The position numbers and the translations under genes are program-made. Below the pieces are notes generated by a model. It saw only the letters and a list, made by a program, of their open reading frames with translations, was not told where the DNA came from and did no database searches. Positions 25,526-33,437 of a stretch of 64,000 bases of DNA are shown in pieces (position 1 is the first letter of the stretch; every line of letters begins with the position of its first letter). Source of the DNA: Ruminococcus flavefaciens ATCC 19208 (GTDB taxonomy: Bacteria; Bacillota; Clostridia; Oscillospirales; Ruminococcaceae); contig NZ_JAEF01000007.1 in the NCBI RefSeq assembly GCF_000518765.1, forward strand, positions 118,305 through 182,304, given 5' to 3'.

Positions 25526-27547
25526 TTATTTATTTGCTTCCTTCTGCATGAATTCTTCCATTGAGATAACATTCTGTTTCTCAGTCGAAGCATAAGCATA
25601 GTATGCAAGTATCTTTGAAGCATCAACTGAATCAACTATGCCGTCTTTATTGACATCAGCAGCAGCTTCCTGCTTTTCGTTGAAACTGCTCTTCTGATTT
25701 GTCGATGTCTGAGCATAATTTCTGAGAACTATAGAAGCGTCAACAGAATCTACTCGTTTGCTGTTATCAACGTCACCAAGTGAATAATCCGTCTGTATAG
25801 CAGGTTCCACAGGTGTTACGGGAGTCTCGGGATTTTCAGGAATATGGAATTCCATTGACTTTTTATTTACTTCCAGCATCTGGTTTATCATCTCTGTAAA
25901 TTCAGTACGTGTTGCCTTGCCGTGAGGGTCTATAATACGCTCCTCCTTTGGAGCTCCTTCCTCACCCTTTCCTTCGATGATATGCCATGTACAAGCCCAG
26001 CATACAGCCTCCCAGTGATCGAAGTCCACTTCATAATAGTCCATGAAGTCATCGCTTCTTCCGAAGTCGATAGAACGCTCATAGCCCATATATTCAGAAA
26101 ATCTCATCATCATGAGCGCTATATCCTCTCTTGTTACCCATTTGCCGACGCCGAAGGTATCGGAAAGAACATAAGGATAACCAAGACAGAGAGCATTTTT
26201 CTCGCCCCAGAGCAGTGCATCCTCATACCATGCCCCGTGCTCTACATCTGTAAATCTTGACTTCAGTCCGCTCACGCTCGGCTTGCCTGCCATTTCGTAC
26301 AGCGTCTGAACAGCAGCCTCACGGGTAATAAGCTCCTTTGTATCTGTTATATTATCATCGTTATCATTTTCTGTAGGAAAAGCTGTTTTAAGTTCTGTAT
26401 GCAGATTAACCTTATTATCTAAGCTCAGTGAGAATATATTATCTCCGCCAGTGGAGGTATCTCCGCCGTAGTCTATCGTCCATGCGTGGAATTTGCCATA
26501 ATCCCAGATATCCTCTATTTCGCCTTCGTTATAGGTCTTTATAAGGAAAGGATTATAGCCGATATCAAGCTCGGTAAAATCATTTATAAACGCCTGCAAA
26601 AAGCGCAGATTCGGATTATGCGACAGATCAATGCCTTTCAGATGATTTTGCATACAATCAAGGTAAGCAAGCTTTGGATTGTGAGAAATATCTATCTCTT
26701 CAAGCTCATTATACGCACAGCTCAGCTTGTTGAGCTCTGGGTTATGGCTAACATCAACACTTGTTGCCCCGTTATTTGAGCAGTTATAATACTGCAATCC
26801 CGGACACTTGCTGACATCAATGCTTCCCAGCTCATGGTTATCCCAGACATTCAGTCTTTTCATCTTAGGACAGCAGGTAACGTCAAGTGTCGTGAATTTA
26901 TTCCTGAAAGCATCAAGGTGCTGCATATTCGGATTATGACTGAGATCAAGAGATGTAAGTCCGCAGTCGCCGCACATCAGATGCTCAAGCACAGGGTTAT
27001 GAGATACATCAAGCTCCTTCAGCGGGTTAGAATTGCATTCAATATATGACATTTTAGGATTCTGAGCTACGTTCAGCGAAGTTATATGACAGTCAAAGCA
27101 GTACACCCATTCAAGCGTTGGATTAGTTGAGAAATCAAGTGAAGTAAACAGATTGCCCGAACACCACACACCTGTGATCTCCTGATTTTTGCTGAGATCC
27201 ATTGTTGATATCTGGTTATCCATGCAGTAGAGTCCGCGCAGCTCCGTAAGATACTCAATACCCTTCAATGACTTGATATTCATTTTGTTGCACCAGATAT
27301 TTCTTGCTACCAGTATCTCATCGGCATCTAAAGTACCGTCTTTGTCCTTATCAAAAGCACTTGAAATATATGATCTGAAATTGGCATCAGGAAACGTTGA
27401 CGAGGTTATCTTTACAGGCTTGATGCCGTCAGTGACCGCTGCATCAGCCACGCTGTCAGTAGCTGACATCATACTGCTGCCCACAGTAAGCAGCGCTGCA
27501 ATACAGCCTGAAATTATCCTTGAAGCCTTGTGATTACTATTTTTCAT
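25526..27547 (-). CDS. Secreted leucine-rich-repeat, SLH-like and dockerin protein
   Basis: A 673-residue exported protein. Order: signal peptide (about 1-37); an EF-hand-like loop DKDKDGTLDADEI (about 65-77); about a dozen 21-residue leucine-rich repeats of the form L..LDVSHNP.L..L.C..N. (about 90-355); an S-layer-homology-like region (about 405-575, with ITREAAVQTLYEMAG and WVTREDIALMMMRFSEYMG); and a complete dockerin with loops DVDNSKRVDSVD and DVNKDGIVDSVD (about 598-660). LRRs would bind protein or polymer, the SLH region could hold the cell wall and the dockerin the cellulosome. Whether the SLH part still binds wall polymer is uncertain. Confidence 0.88.
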   Translation of the reverse strand: MKNSNHKASRIISGCIAALLTVGSSMMSATDSVADAAVTDGIKPVKITSSTFPDANFRSYISSAFDKDKDGTLDADEILVARNIWCNKMNIKSLKGIEYLTELRGLYCMDNQISTMDLSKNQEITGVWCSGNLFTSLDFSTNPTLEWVYCFDCHITSLNVAQNPKMSYIECNSNPLKELDVSHNPVLEHLMCGDCGLTSLDLSHNPNMQHLDAFRNKFTTLDVTCCPKMKRLNVWDNHELGSIDVSKCPGLQYYNCSNNGATSVDVSHNPELNKLSCAYNELEEIDISHNPKLAYLDCMQNHLKGIDLSHNPNLRFLQAFINDFTELDIGYNPFLIKTYNEGEIEDIWDYGKFHAWTIDYGGDTSTGGDNIFSLSLDNKVNLHTELKTAFPTENDNDDNITDTKELITREAAVQTLYEMAGKPSVSGLKSRFTDVEHGAWYEDALLWGEKNALCLGYPYVLSDTFGVGKWVTREDIALMMMRFSEYMGYERSIDFGRSDDFMDYYEVDFDHWEAVCWACTWHIIEGKGEEGAPKEERIIDPHGKATRTEFTEMINQMLEVNKKSMEFHIPENPETPVTPVEPAIQTDYSLGDVDNSKRVDSVDASIVLRNYAQTSTNQKSSFNEKQEAAADVNKDGIVDSVDASKILAYYAYASTEKQNVISMEEFMQKEANK

Positions 27548-27701
27548 CTTATACTACTTCCCTTCTGTTCGCCGTTTAACAGGCATGATTTTTAGAAGAA
27601 CTTATACATACAAATATATACCTCAAATAAAAAACAATGATCAAAAAACACTCATTTTTACCGATCTTATCGAATTCTTTAATTGAAAGGAATCTGTTTT
27701 T

Positions 27702-27730
27702 ATAATATCACAAATAACCGTGTGTGTCAA
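27702..27730 (-). promoter_or_regulatory. Promoter of the LRR-SLH-dockerin gene
   Basis: On the minus strand TTGACA (complement 27725-27730), 17 bases, TATTAT (complement 27702-27707). This leaves a leader of about 150 bases. Confidence 0.75.
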
Positions 27731-27809
27731 TAATTTCAGGCAATGCCGCGCCTGTAAACACAATGTTCGCATTAATAGACAGAAATGCCGATAAACAGCA
27801 ATAATCCAC

Positions 27810-27838
27810 TTGACTTTTCAACCAAAACAGTGTACAAT
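27810..27838 (+). promoter_or_regulatory. Promoter of the 502-residue dockerin protein gene
   Basis: TTGACT (27810-27815), 17 bases, TACAAT (27833-27838). It is divergent from the promoter at 27702-27730, and about 80 bases separate the two cores. Confidence 0.75.
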
Positions 27839-27916
27839 TTATACAGTATTATGGCGGTTTATTTATGAACGCCGATAAAAAAATCACACAATAAAAAATA
27901 CAAAGGGGGACCTATT

Positions 27917-29425
27917 ATGAATCTCAAAAAAGCATTAGCTGTACTCGGTGCATCACTCATAACTTTTTCGTGTGCGTCATCGGCTGCAATGTGTACTTCA
28001 GCTTCGCTTATCTCAGACCTTGTCAACAAGCTCAACAACGATGTTTTTGATTACGGCACTATTGTAGAGACAACAGACGGATATACCTATGCCAAAATAA
28101 TCATGGAGTCCCCGGACAGTACCCTTGAATTCAAAAATATCGCCGAGAGCGATATAAAAAGCAATTCCTTTGCCAATTACGCAGGAACAATTGAGATCGG
28201 CAGCGAGATATACCATGTTTGCAGGCAAAAGCCGATGTATTATCCCGAGCAGATCAAAAACCTCGAGACCGATTACAACGATTATATTTTCTACCATGTA
28301 TACCGTGAAGGAACAGACCCCAATGAAGGCAGCTTCATGCCTCTTTATGAGCTTATTGAAGCTGCACAGAACTTCGGACTAAAAACAGGCAAGCTTACCA
28401 ATGTTACCTTTGATCAGAATGAATACAAGTGCAGCTGTGATGTCAGCGCACTAAAACTTAGTGATACAGCTGCTCCTGCAAAAATATATTCGGATATATC
28501 CATGAGAAAAAGCAGCTATATCATCATAGGCAAATACGATTTCTATTCTCCTGATTATTACCTTATATCAGGCAATGAAATGCTCGCCCGTCCCGACGGC
28601 TGCTTCACAATAAATGCGAATAAAAATATACTCTTCAATACTGCGAACTACGTAGACTCTTACGTGGAACTCAATCTTGGAAGAATCTCTGTTTATGAGC
28701 TCAGTGAAAAGAATGATATATCCATTGATCATCATATCAACGACAGTATGGACGGAAAGTACGGAATGGTATACACGTTATATCTTTCATCTGCTGATAC
28801 TAATACACATACTGAATTCAGGATAGCCGAAAAGATCTCGGGCATGGATATTGACGAGTTTTTCAAAAGCTACGAAGCATCATACGGTGTCGGCAATTCT
28901 CTGCAATTCAAATCATCAGAGCTTATAACGTCCTATACTCAAAACGGACATGAATATGACTTATACAAAGGTAAATACCATTTCTACGGCGATGTAAGCT
29001 CATATGATGATATATGCTATCTTGCTGTACGCAAGGACACAGACGATGCAGACTCATATGAAAGCTGCATAGACGTTTATGAGCACATGAACCATATACC
29101 TGAGTTTTCTGCCGTGAACAAGATCTCTCTCATAGAGCTTGCTTTCCACAACTGCGGTGCTCTCGGCAGTGTTGATGTTACGAAAAATGATATCAGTTTC
29201 TTTGAAAACAGTATTCCCGATATCATTGCAGGCGACTTCAACAACGACAAACAGGTTGACTCAATGGACCTCGTTTCGGCAAGATATGCTATCATATCAC
29301 AGCTCAATGACGAAAACACCGCAGCAGATGCACATATGGATCTGAACAAAAACGGTAAATTCGATGTTGCAGACCTTGTTCTCCTGCAATCCTTTGTTCT
29401 CGGCAAAATAAAAACCTTACCATAA
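27917..29425 (+). CDS. Secreted dockerin protein of unknown function
   Basis: A 502-residue exported protein (signal peptide about 1-28, ending SAAMCTSA) with a C-terminal dockerin (about 437-500) bearing loops DFNNDKQVDSMD and DLNKNGKFDVAD. The central 400 residues are rich in Tyr, Asp and Ser. They contain two stretches that look alike (YAKIIMESPDSTLEFKNIAE and later YTLYLSSADTNTHTEFRIAE), suggesting a duplicated beta domain, but no glycoside hydrolase, esterase or CBM motif that I recognise. AAGGGGG lies before the ATG. Probably a cellulosomal accessory protein of unknown activity. Confidence 0.8.
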   Translation: MNLKKALAVLGASLITFSCASSAAMCTSASLISDLVNKLNNDVFDYGTIVETTDGYTYAKIIMESPDSTLEFKNIAESDIKSNSFANYAGTIEIGSEIYHVCRQKPMYYPEQIKNLETDYNDYIFYHVYREGTDPNEGSFMPLYELIEAAQNFGLKTGKLTNVTFDQNEYKCSCDVSALKLSDTAAPAKIYSDISMRKSSYIIIGKYDFYSPDYYLISGNEMLARPDGCFTINANKNILFNTANYVDSYVELNLGRISVYELSEKNDISIDHHINDSMDGKYGMVYTLYLSSADTNTHTEFRIAEKISGMDIDEFFKSYEASYGVGNSLQFKSSELITSYTQNGHEYDLYKGKYHFYGDVSSYDDICYLAVRKDTDDADSYESCIDVYEHMNHIPEFSAVNKISLIELAFHNCGALGSVDVTKNDISFFENSIPDIIAGDFNNDKQVDSMDLVSARYAIISQLNDENTAADAHMDLNKNGKFDVADLVLLQSFVLGKIKTLP

Positions 29426-29432
29426 GAAATTC

Positions 29433-29457
29433 AGCCCCGAGGCATTGCCTCGGGGCT
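29433..29457. terminator. Terminator between convergent genes
   Basis: Perfect 12-base stem agccccgaggca/tgcctcggggct. It lies 8 bases after the dockerin gene's stop and 12 bases before the end of the convergent histidine kinase gene. Confidence 0.75.
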
Positions 29458-29468
29458 TGTTCATATTT

Positions 29469-30743
29469 TTATGAAAGCGGTATCATCAGGGTAACGCAGA
29501 AACCGTCGCTGGGACATGAGCATATAAGCTCGCCGTTCATTTTATCCATGAGTTCCCTTGCAATATACAATCCAAGTCCGCTGCCGTCCTTACCGACTGA
29601 ATTTTTCTTTCCGCGGTAGAATTTGCTTGTTATCATATCAAGCTCATCGGCAGGAACACCTTCGCCGTGATCTCTTATGGACATTTCAAGGCAGCTGTCA
29701 TTTATGCTGTAGCTTATATCTATAGCTGTACCTGCATATTTATATGAGTTGCTTACGATATTGCCGACGACCTGTGAAAGTCTTGGTCTGTCCACCTGTA
29801 TAAGACACTGCGGTATCTCACCTTCATTCGCAAGTCCGCGGCTGTCATGCTCGGCAATGATCTCATGCAGTATCTCCGAGCTCTCATCACAGCAGCTCAC
29901 ATTCATTTCTCCAAGATCGTCCAGCACTGATGCAAGAAGGTCACTTACAAGAATGTTTATCTGTTCCGACTTCTGATGGATACTGCCGACTTTTTTCAGA
30001 ACATATCCGTCCTTCACCTTTACCGAAAGCAGCTCGCAAATAAGCTTTATTCCTGTTATTGGAGTTTTGAGATCATGGCTGAGCGATGCTATCATCTCTT
30101 TTTCCTTCTGCTTCAATTCAGCTTCGATCTGTCTGGAACGTTTCAGCTCCTCGCGCATGATATCAAAGCTTTCCGTGAATGCTCCGAAAAGATTGTTCTT
30201 TTCCAGCATTATCGGCTCATCAAGACTTCCCGAGGCTACATTCACAGCGAATTTTTCCATTCTTTTGAATGGGTCAATAATATTCCTGCGCACATAGCTG
30301 CCGTAAAGCACTCCTGCAAGAATAAAAAGCAGAGCCATTATCATAGCTGCTCCTATAAGCTTCTGCTTTACCATATCAAACCTTAGTTTATCCGGGTCGG
30401 GTATGATTATGGTTCCCATAAGGCGGCTGCCGTCTGCCACAGACATACAAAGACAGCCTTTATTGACAGCTTCCTCGATGGAGTTGACATTTTTCAGTTC
30501 GATCCCGACCTTGGAATATACAACAAAATCATCACTGTTGAATATTATCATTTCATCGCTGAATTCACTTGGGTCAAACGAGGCTATATCGTCCCAGTTT
30601 TCCTTTACAGTCTGTGTAAGATCATTCACCTGCAATGTATCTGTACTCTTGCTCCTGTACGAAAAAGTGATGCTCATAAACAGAGCTATACCGCATACTA
30701 TTATAGCTGCGATGGTCAGCAGGAGCCTTGTATAAAACTTCAT
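29469..30743 (-). CDS. Sensor histidine kinase
   Basis: A 424-residue membrane kinase. Helix 1 spans about 7-28 and an outside sensor of about 95 residues follows. Helix 2 (about 126-148) leads to a HAMP-like linker (about 150-205). The HisKA box SLSHDLKTPITG has phosphorylatable H223, and the C-terminal ATPase domain has the G boxes DHGEGVPADELD and GSGLGLYIARELM. It overlaps its response regulator gene by 4 bases and ends a five-gene unit with an ABC transporter and a beta-lactamase-fold hydrolase, so it probably responds to the same stress as that transporter. Confidence 0.93.
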   Translation of the reverse strand: MKFYTRLLLTIAAIIVCGIALFMSITFSYRSKSTDTLQVNDLTQTVKENWDDIASFDPSEFSDEMIIFNSDDFVVYSKVGIELKNVNSIEEAVNKGCLCMSVADGSRLMGTIIIPDPDKLRFDMVKQKLIGAAMIMALLFILAGVLYGSYVRRNIIDPFKRMEKFAVNVASGSLDEPIMLEKNNLFGAFTESFDIMREELKRSRQIEAELKQKEKEMIASLSHDLKTPITGIKLICELLSVKVKDGYVLKKVGSIHQKSEQINILVSDLLASVLDDLGEMNVSCCDESSEILHEIIAEHDSRGLANEGEIPQCLIQVDRPRLSQVVGNIVSNSYKYAGTAIDISYSINDSCLEMSIRDHGEGVPADELDMITSKFYRGKKNSVGKDGSGLGLYIARELMDKMNGELICSCPSDGFCVTLMIPLS

Positions 30744-31489
30744 GCTTCCTGTCCTGCCTCTCCGTCCTCGATAATATACCCAACGCCCCAGACAGTCTTG
30801 ATGATATCGGGAGAATTCGGGTCTGTTTCTATCTTCTCGCGCAGATGACGTATATGCACCGCAAGTGTTCCCTCGCCTATGAATTCATCTCCCCATACGT
30901 TTTTCAGGAATTCGTCCTTAGTGACCACACGGCCGCGGTTTTCGAGAAGATAAACCAGCATCTTATACTCCATAGCTTTAAGGTTTACCTCGCTGCCGTT
31001 TTTATTCAGCTTATGCCTGCCCGTATCCAGTACAAGTCCGTCCGCTATAAATACTTCCCTGCACTGCAAACGGCTATCCCCCGAAACGGCTTTTGCGGAG
31101 ACAGCAACTGCTGCCTCCGCCGCTTTTTCATATCGTTTAAGTATCGCCTTTACCTTGGCAAGAAGTATATTCAGGGTATAAGGCTTTTTTATGTAATCGT
31201 CGCCGCCTATGTTCAGCGCAGTCAGAACATCATCGTCACTTGTTCTCGCGCTTATGAACAGAATAGGCATATCATACTGTGCCCTGATCTTTTTGCAAAG
31301 CTCAAATCCCGATTTTTCACCAAGATTGATATCCAGCAGCAGAAGTGACACCTGGTTTTCGTCAATGAACTTCACCGCATCATCAAAGCTTGTAACATAT
31401 GCTGTGCTTATATCAAAAATATTGAAATACTCCGCAGTAGTTTCTGCGATAGTCACATCATCGTCGATCATCAGACACTGATATTTCAT
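30740..31489 (-). CDS. OmpR-family response regulator
   Basis: A 249-residue regulator: receiver domain (about 1-120) with acidic triad MIDDD and phosphorylatable D53 in LLLLDINLG, and a C-terminal winged helix (about 150-240, ending VHIRHLREKIE...VWGVGYII). A stretch of roughly 15 alanine-rich residues joins the two. AAGGAGT precedes the ATG, 14 bases after the stop of the hydrolase gene. Partner of the following kinase. Possible binding repeats lie in the leader of the operon (36823-36839). Confidence 0.95.
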   Translation of the reverse strand: MKYQCLMIDDDVTIAETTAEYFNIFDISTAYVTSFDDAVKFIDENQVSLLLLDINLGEKSGFELCKKIRAQYDMPILFISARTSDDDVLTALNIGGDDYIKKPYTLNILLAKVKAILKRYEKAAEAAVAVSAKAVSGDSRLQCREVFIADGLVLDTGRHKLNKNGSEVNLKAMEYKMLVYLLENRGRVVTKDEFLKNVWGDEFIGEGTLAVHIRHLREKIETDPNSPDIIKTVWGVGYIIEDGEAGQEA

Positions 31490-31503
31490 ATAATTACTCC
31501 TTT

Positions 31504-33426
31504 TTACTGTGTGATATTTATAATGCCTCCGTCCTCACCGAGGAAAACGATCTTTCCGTTTGCAGGCACAGGCACTGCATTGCCGTAATTCGGCATATAG
31601 CTCGAATAGGTCATACGGTCGTACTGATCGTATACATATACCGCTGCATTTTCAGGTATATCGAGCATAAGTGTCTTGTTTTCGGCAGCCCCTATACGGA
31701 ACCATTTTGCCTTTTTAGTGCTGAGATTTATTTCTGTTACGCTGCTGTCAAGCTCGGGGATAGCGTCCTCGGAAATAAACTCTACAGCGCAGTTGGTTAT
31801 ATCCAGGATCTCATATCCGTTTTCATTCTTTACAGTTATATCCTGCAGATCTCTTCCTCCCGGCATAACAAGTGCAGATCTGAGATTATCGCTGTCGATG
31901 ATCTTGCCTAAAGAAGTGTATCCCTTTGCCTCGGGAACAGTCTTTACAGATACACAAGGCATTTCCGAATAGTAGGTATTTGAATATTTTCCGTTGTAAA
32001 AATAGTATTTCTTTCCGTTTCTTGCATCCCATGCCGCCTGCACAGAATCGCTGACAGGATTTGCTTCTGCTCTCTGCATTTTATATGATGACATGGAAAG
32101 CTTATTTTTACTGCCGACCTCAAAATAATTATCACAGCAGATATAATCAATACCCTTTCGGTTCCTGAAGGTCAGAACTTCCTGCTGCTTTGACTGTACA
32201 GCCCTGCCCGAAGAAATATTTCCGTCCATGAGAACGAAATCATCATCGGAGGTATACATATAATCCTGTACCTTTTCCTTATCGCTACTTATGCAGGCTA
32301 TCTCCATATATTTTCTGTCAGGGAATGTGACCTTATAGACAGCTTCACTTGTTATATAGATATCCTCATAAGCAAGATATTTCTCGGGAACAGTGTCAAG
32401 GGTCTGCTTCTTTTCAGCTGAACCATGCTGTACATTTATTCCTTTTTCCGAAAGAGCTATATCCATAAGCGCCATTGCCATAAGCTCATTGTACATACTG
32501 CTTCCCCCTGATGACAGTACGGCTACGCTTATCTTTTCATCAGGAGCTACGACCAGTCCTGCATGCTGATTCATGGTGTCTCCGCCCTTGCTTACGACCT
32601 TTACTCCTGCTGCATCGTAATCGGCATACTCCACCTGATCCCAGCCCAGACCAAATCCGTCCTCATATTTATCCTCAACTGCGGTCTTGTTCATTTCTTT
32701 CTTTGACTTATCAGAGATAAGACGCTCATCGCCTGTAAAGAAAGCACTTCCGAAGGTGCAAAGCTCTGATGCCGTGGAATGTATGCCTCCCGAACCGAGA
32801 TCCATGCAATAATCCGCAGCCAGAAGCACATCTCCGTTCCAGAAGGTCTTTACCTGCTCATCGGTGCGGAAAACATTCCATGCCGTACCCGTCTGCTGCA
32901 TACCGAGAGGCTTGCAGATATTCTTTTCAATATAATCTGTAAACGACATACCGCCGACCTGCTCCACTATAAGCTCAACAAGCTCAAATCCGTCATTGCA
33001 GTAAGCCCCGAAGTCCCCCGGATCAGCTTTAAGTCTCTGTGTGCTCAGCTCCTGAAGCATAGTATCATGGGGAGCTGTATCTCTGTCATCAAAGAGCATG
33101 AAATCTCCCGCTGTAGTTCCCATCAGACCCGAAGTATGGTTCATAAGCATACGTACCGTTATGTCCTTATATCTCGGATCAGCCATTCTGAAATCAGGAA
33201 GATACTCTGTAATTGGCTTGTCTATATCTACCTTGCCCTGATCGGCAAGCTGCATAACAGCAGCTGCCGCAAAGGTTTTGCTGACAGAGCCGACACACGA
33301 AAGTGTATCATGGCTGTCATAGGTTTTATTATCAACTATATCACGTTCAGCACTTACAGGTACTGCTGCCGCAGATGCGGCAACCATCACCGCAGCCGCA
33401 AGTGCAGCTATTCTGTTCTTTTTCAT
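31504..33426 (-). CDS. Exported serine hydrolase, beta-lactamase/PBP fold
   Basis: A 640-residue exported protein (signal peptide about 1-26). The N-terminal 330 residues form a class C beta-lactamase/DD-peptidase-type domain with SxxK at S47-K50 (GSVSKTF) and YxN at Y142-N144 (AYCND). A KTG-like third motif is less plain (SKGGDTMNQHAG). The remaining 300 residues are beta-rich with no recognised fold. AAGGAGG precedes the ATG. It lies between the FtsX permease and the two-component genes. It could trim cell-wall peptides or destroy or sense an antibiotic; family members also include esterases, so no substrate is assigned. Confidence 0.85.
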   Translation of the reverse strand: MKKNRIAALAAAVMVAASAAAVPVSAERDIVDNKTYDSHDTLSCVGSVSKTFAAAAVMQLADQGKVDIDKPITEYLPDFRMADPRYKDITVRMLMNHTSGLMGTTAGDFMLFDDRDTAPHDTMLQELSTQRLKADPGDFGAYCNDGFELVELIVEQVGGMSFTDYIEKNICKPLGMQQTGTAWNVFRTDEQVKTFWNGDVLLAADYCMDLGSGGIHSTASELCTFGSAFFTGDERLISDKSKKEMNKTAVEDKYEDGFGLGWDQVEYADYDAAGVKVVSKGGDTMNQHAGLVVAPDEKISVAVLSSGGSSMYNELMAMALMDIALSEKGINVQHGSAEKKQTLDTVPEKYLAYEDIYITSEAVYKVTFPDRKYMEIACISSDKEKVQDYMYTSDDDFVLMDGNISSGRAVQSKQQEVLTFRNRKGIDYICCDNYFEVGSKNKLSMSSYKMQRAEANPVSDSVQAAWDARNGKKYYFYNGKYSNTYYSEMPCVSVKTVPEAKGYTSLGKIIDSDNLRSALVMPGGRDLQDITVKNENGYEILDITNCAVEFISEDAIPELDSSVTEINLSTKKAKWFRIGAAENKTLMLDIPENAAVYVYDQYDRMTYSSYMPNYGNAVPVPANGKIVFLGEDGGIINITQ

Positions 33427-33437
33427 ACATATCCTCC

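Noticed and set aside
26560-27240. CRISPR-like periodic repeats
   Set aside because: The period of about 63 bases is the 21-residue leucine-rich repeat inside an intact coding frame.
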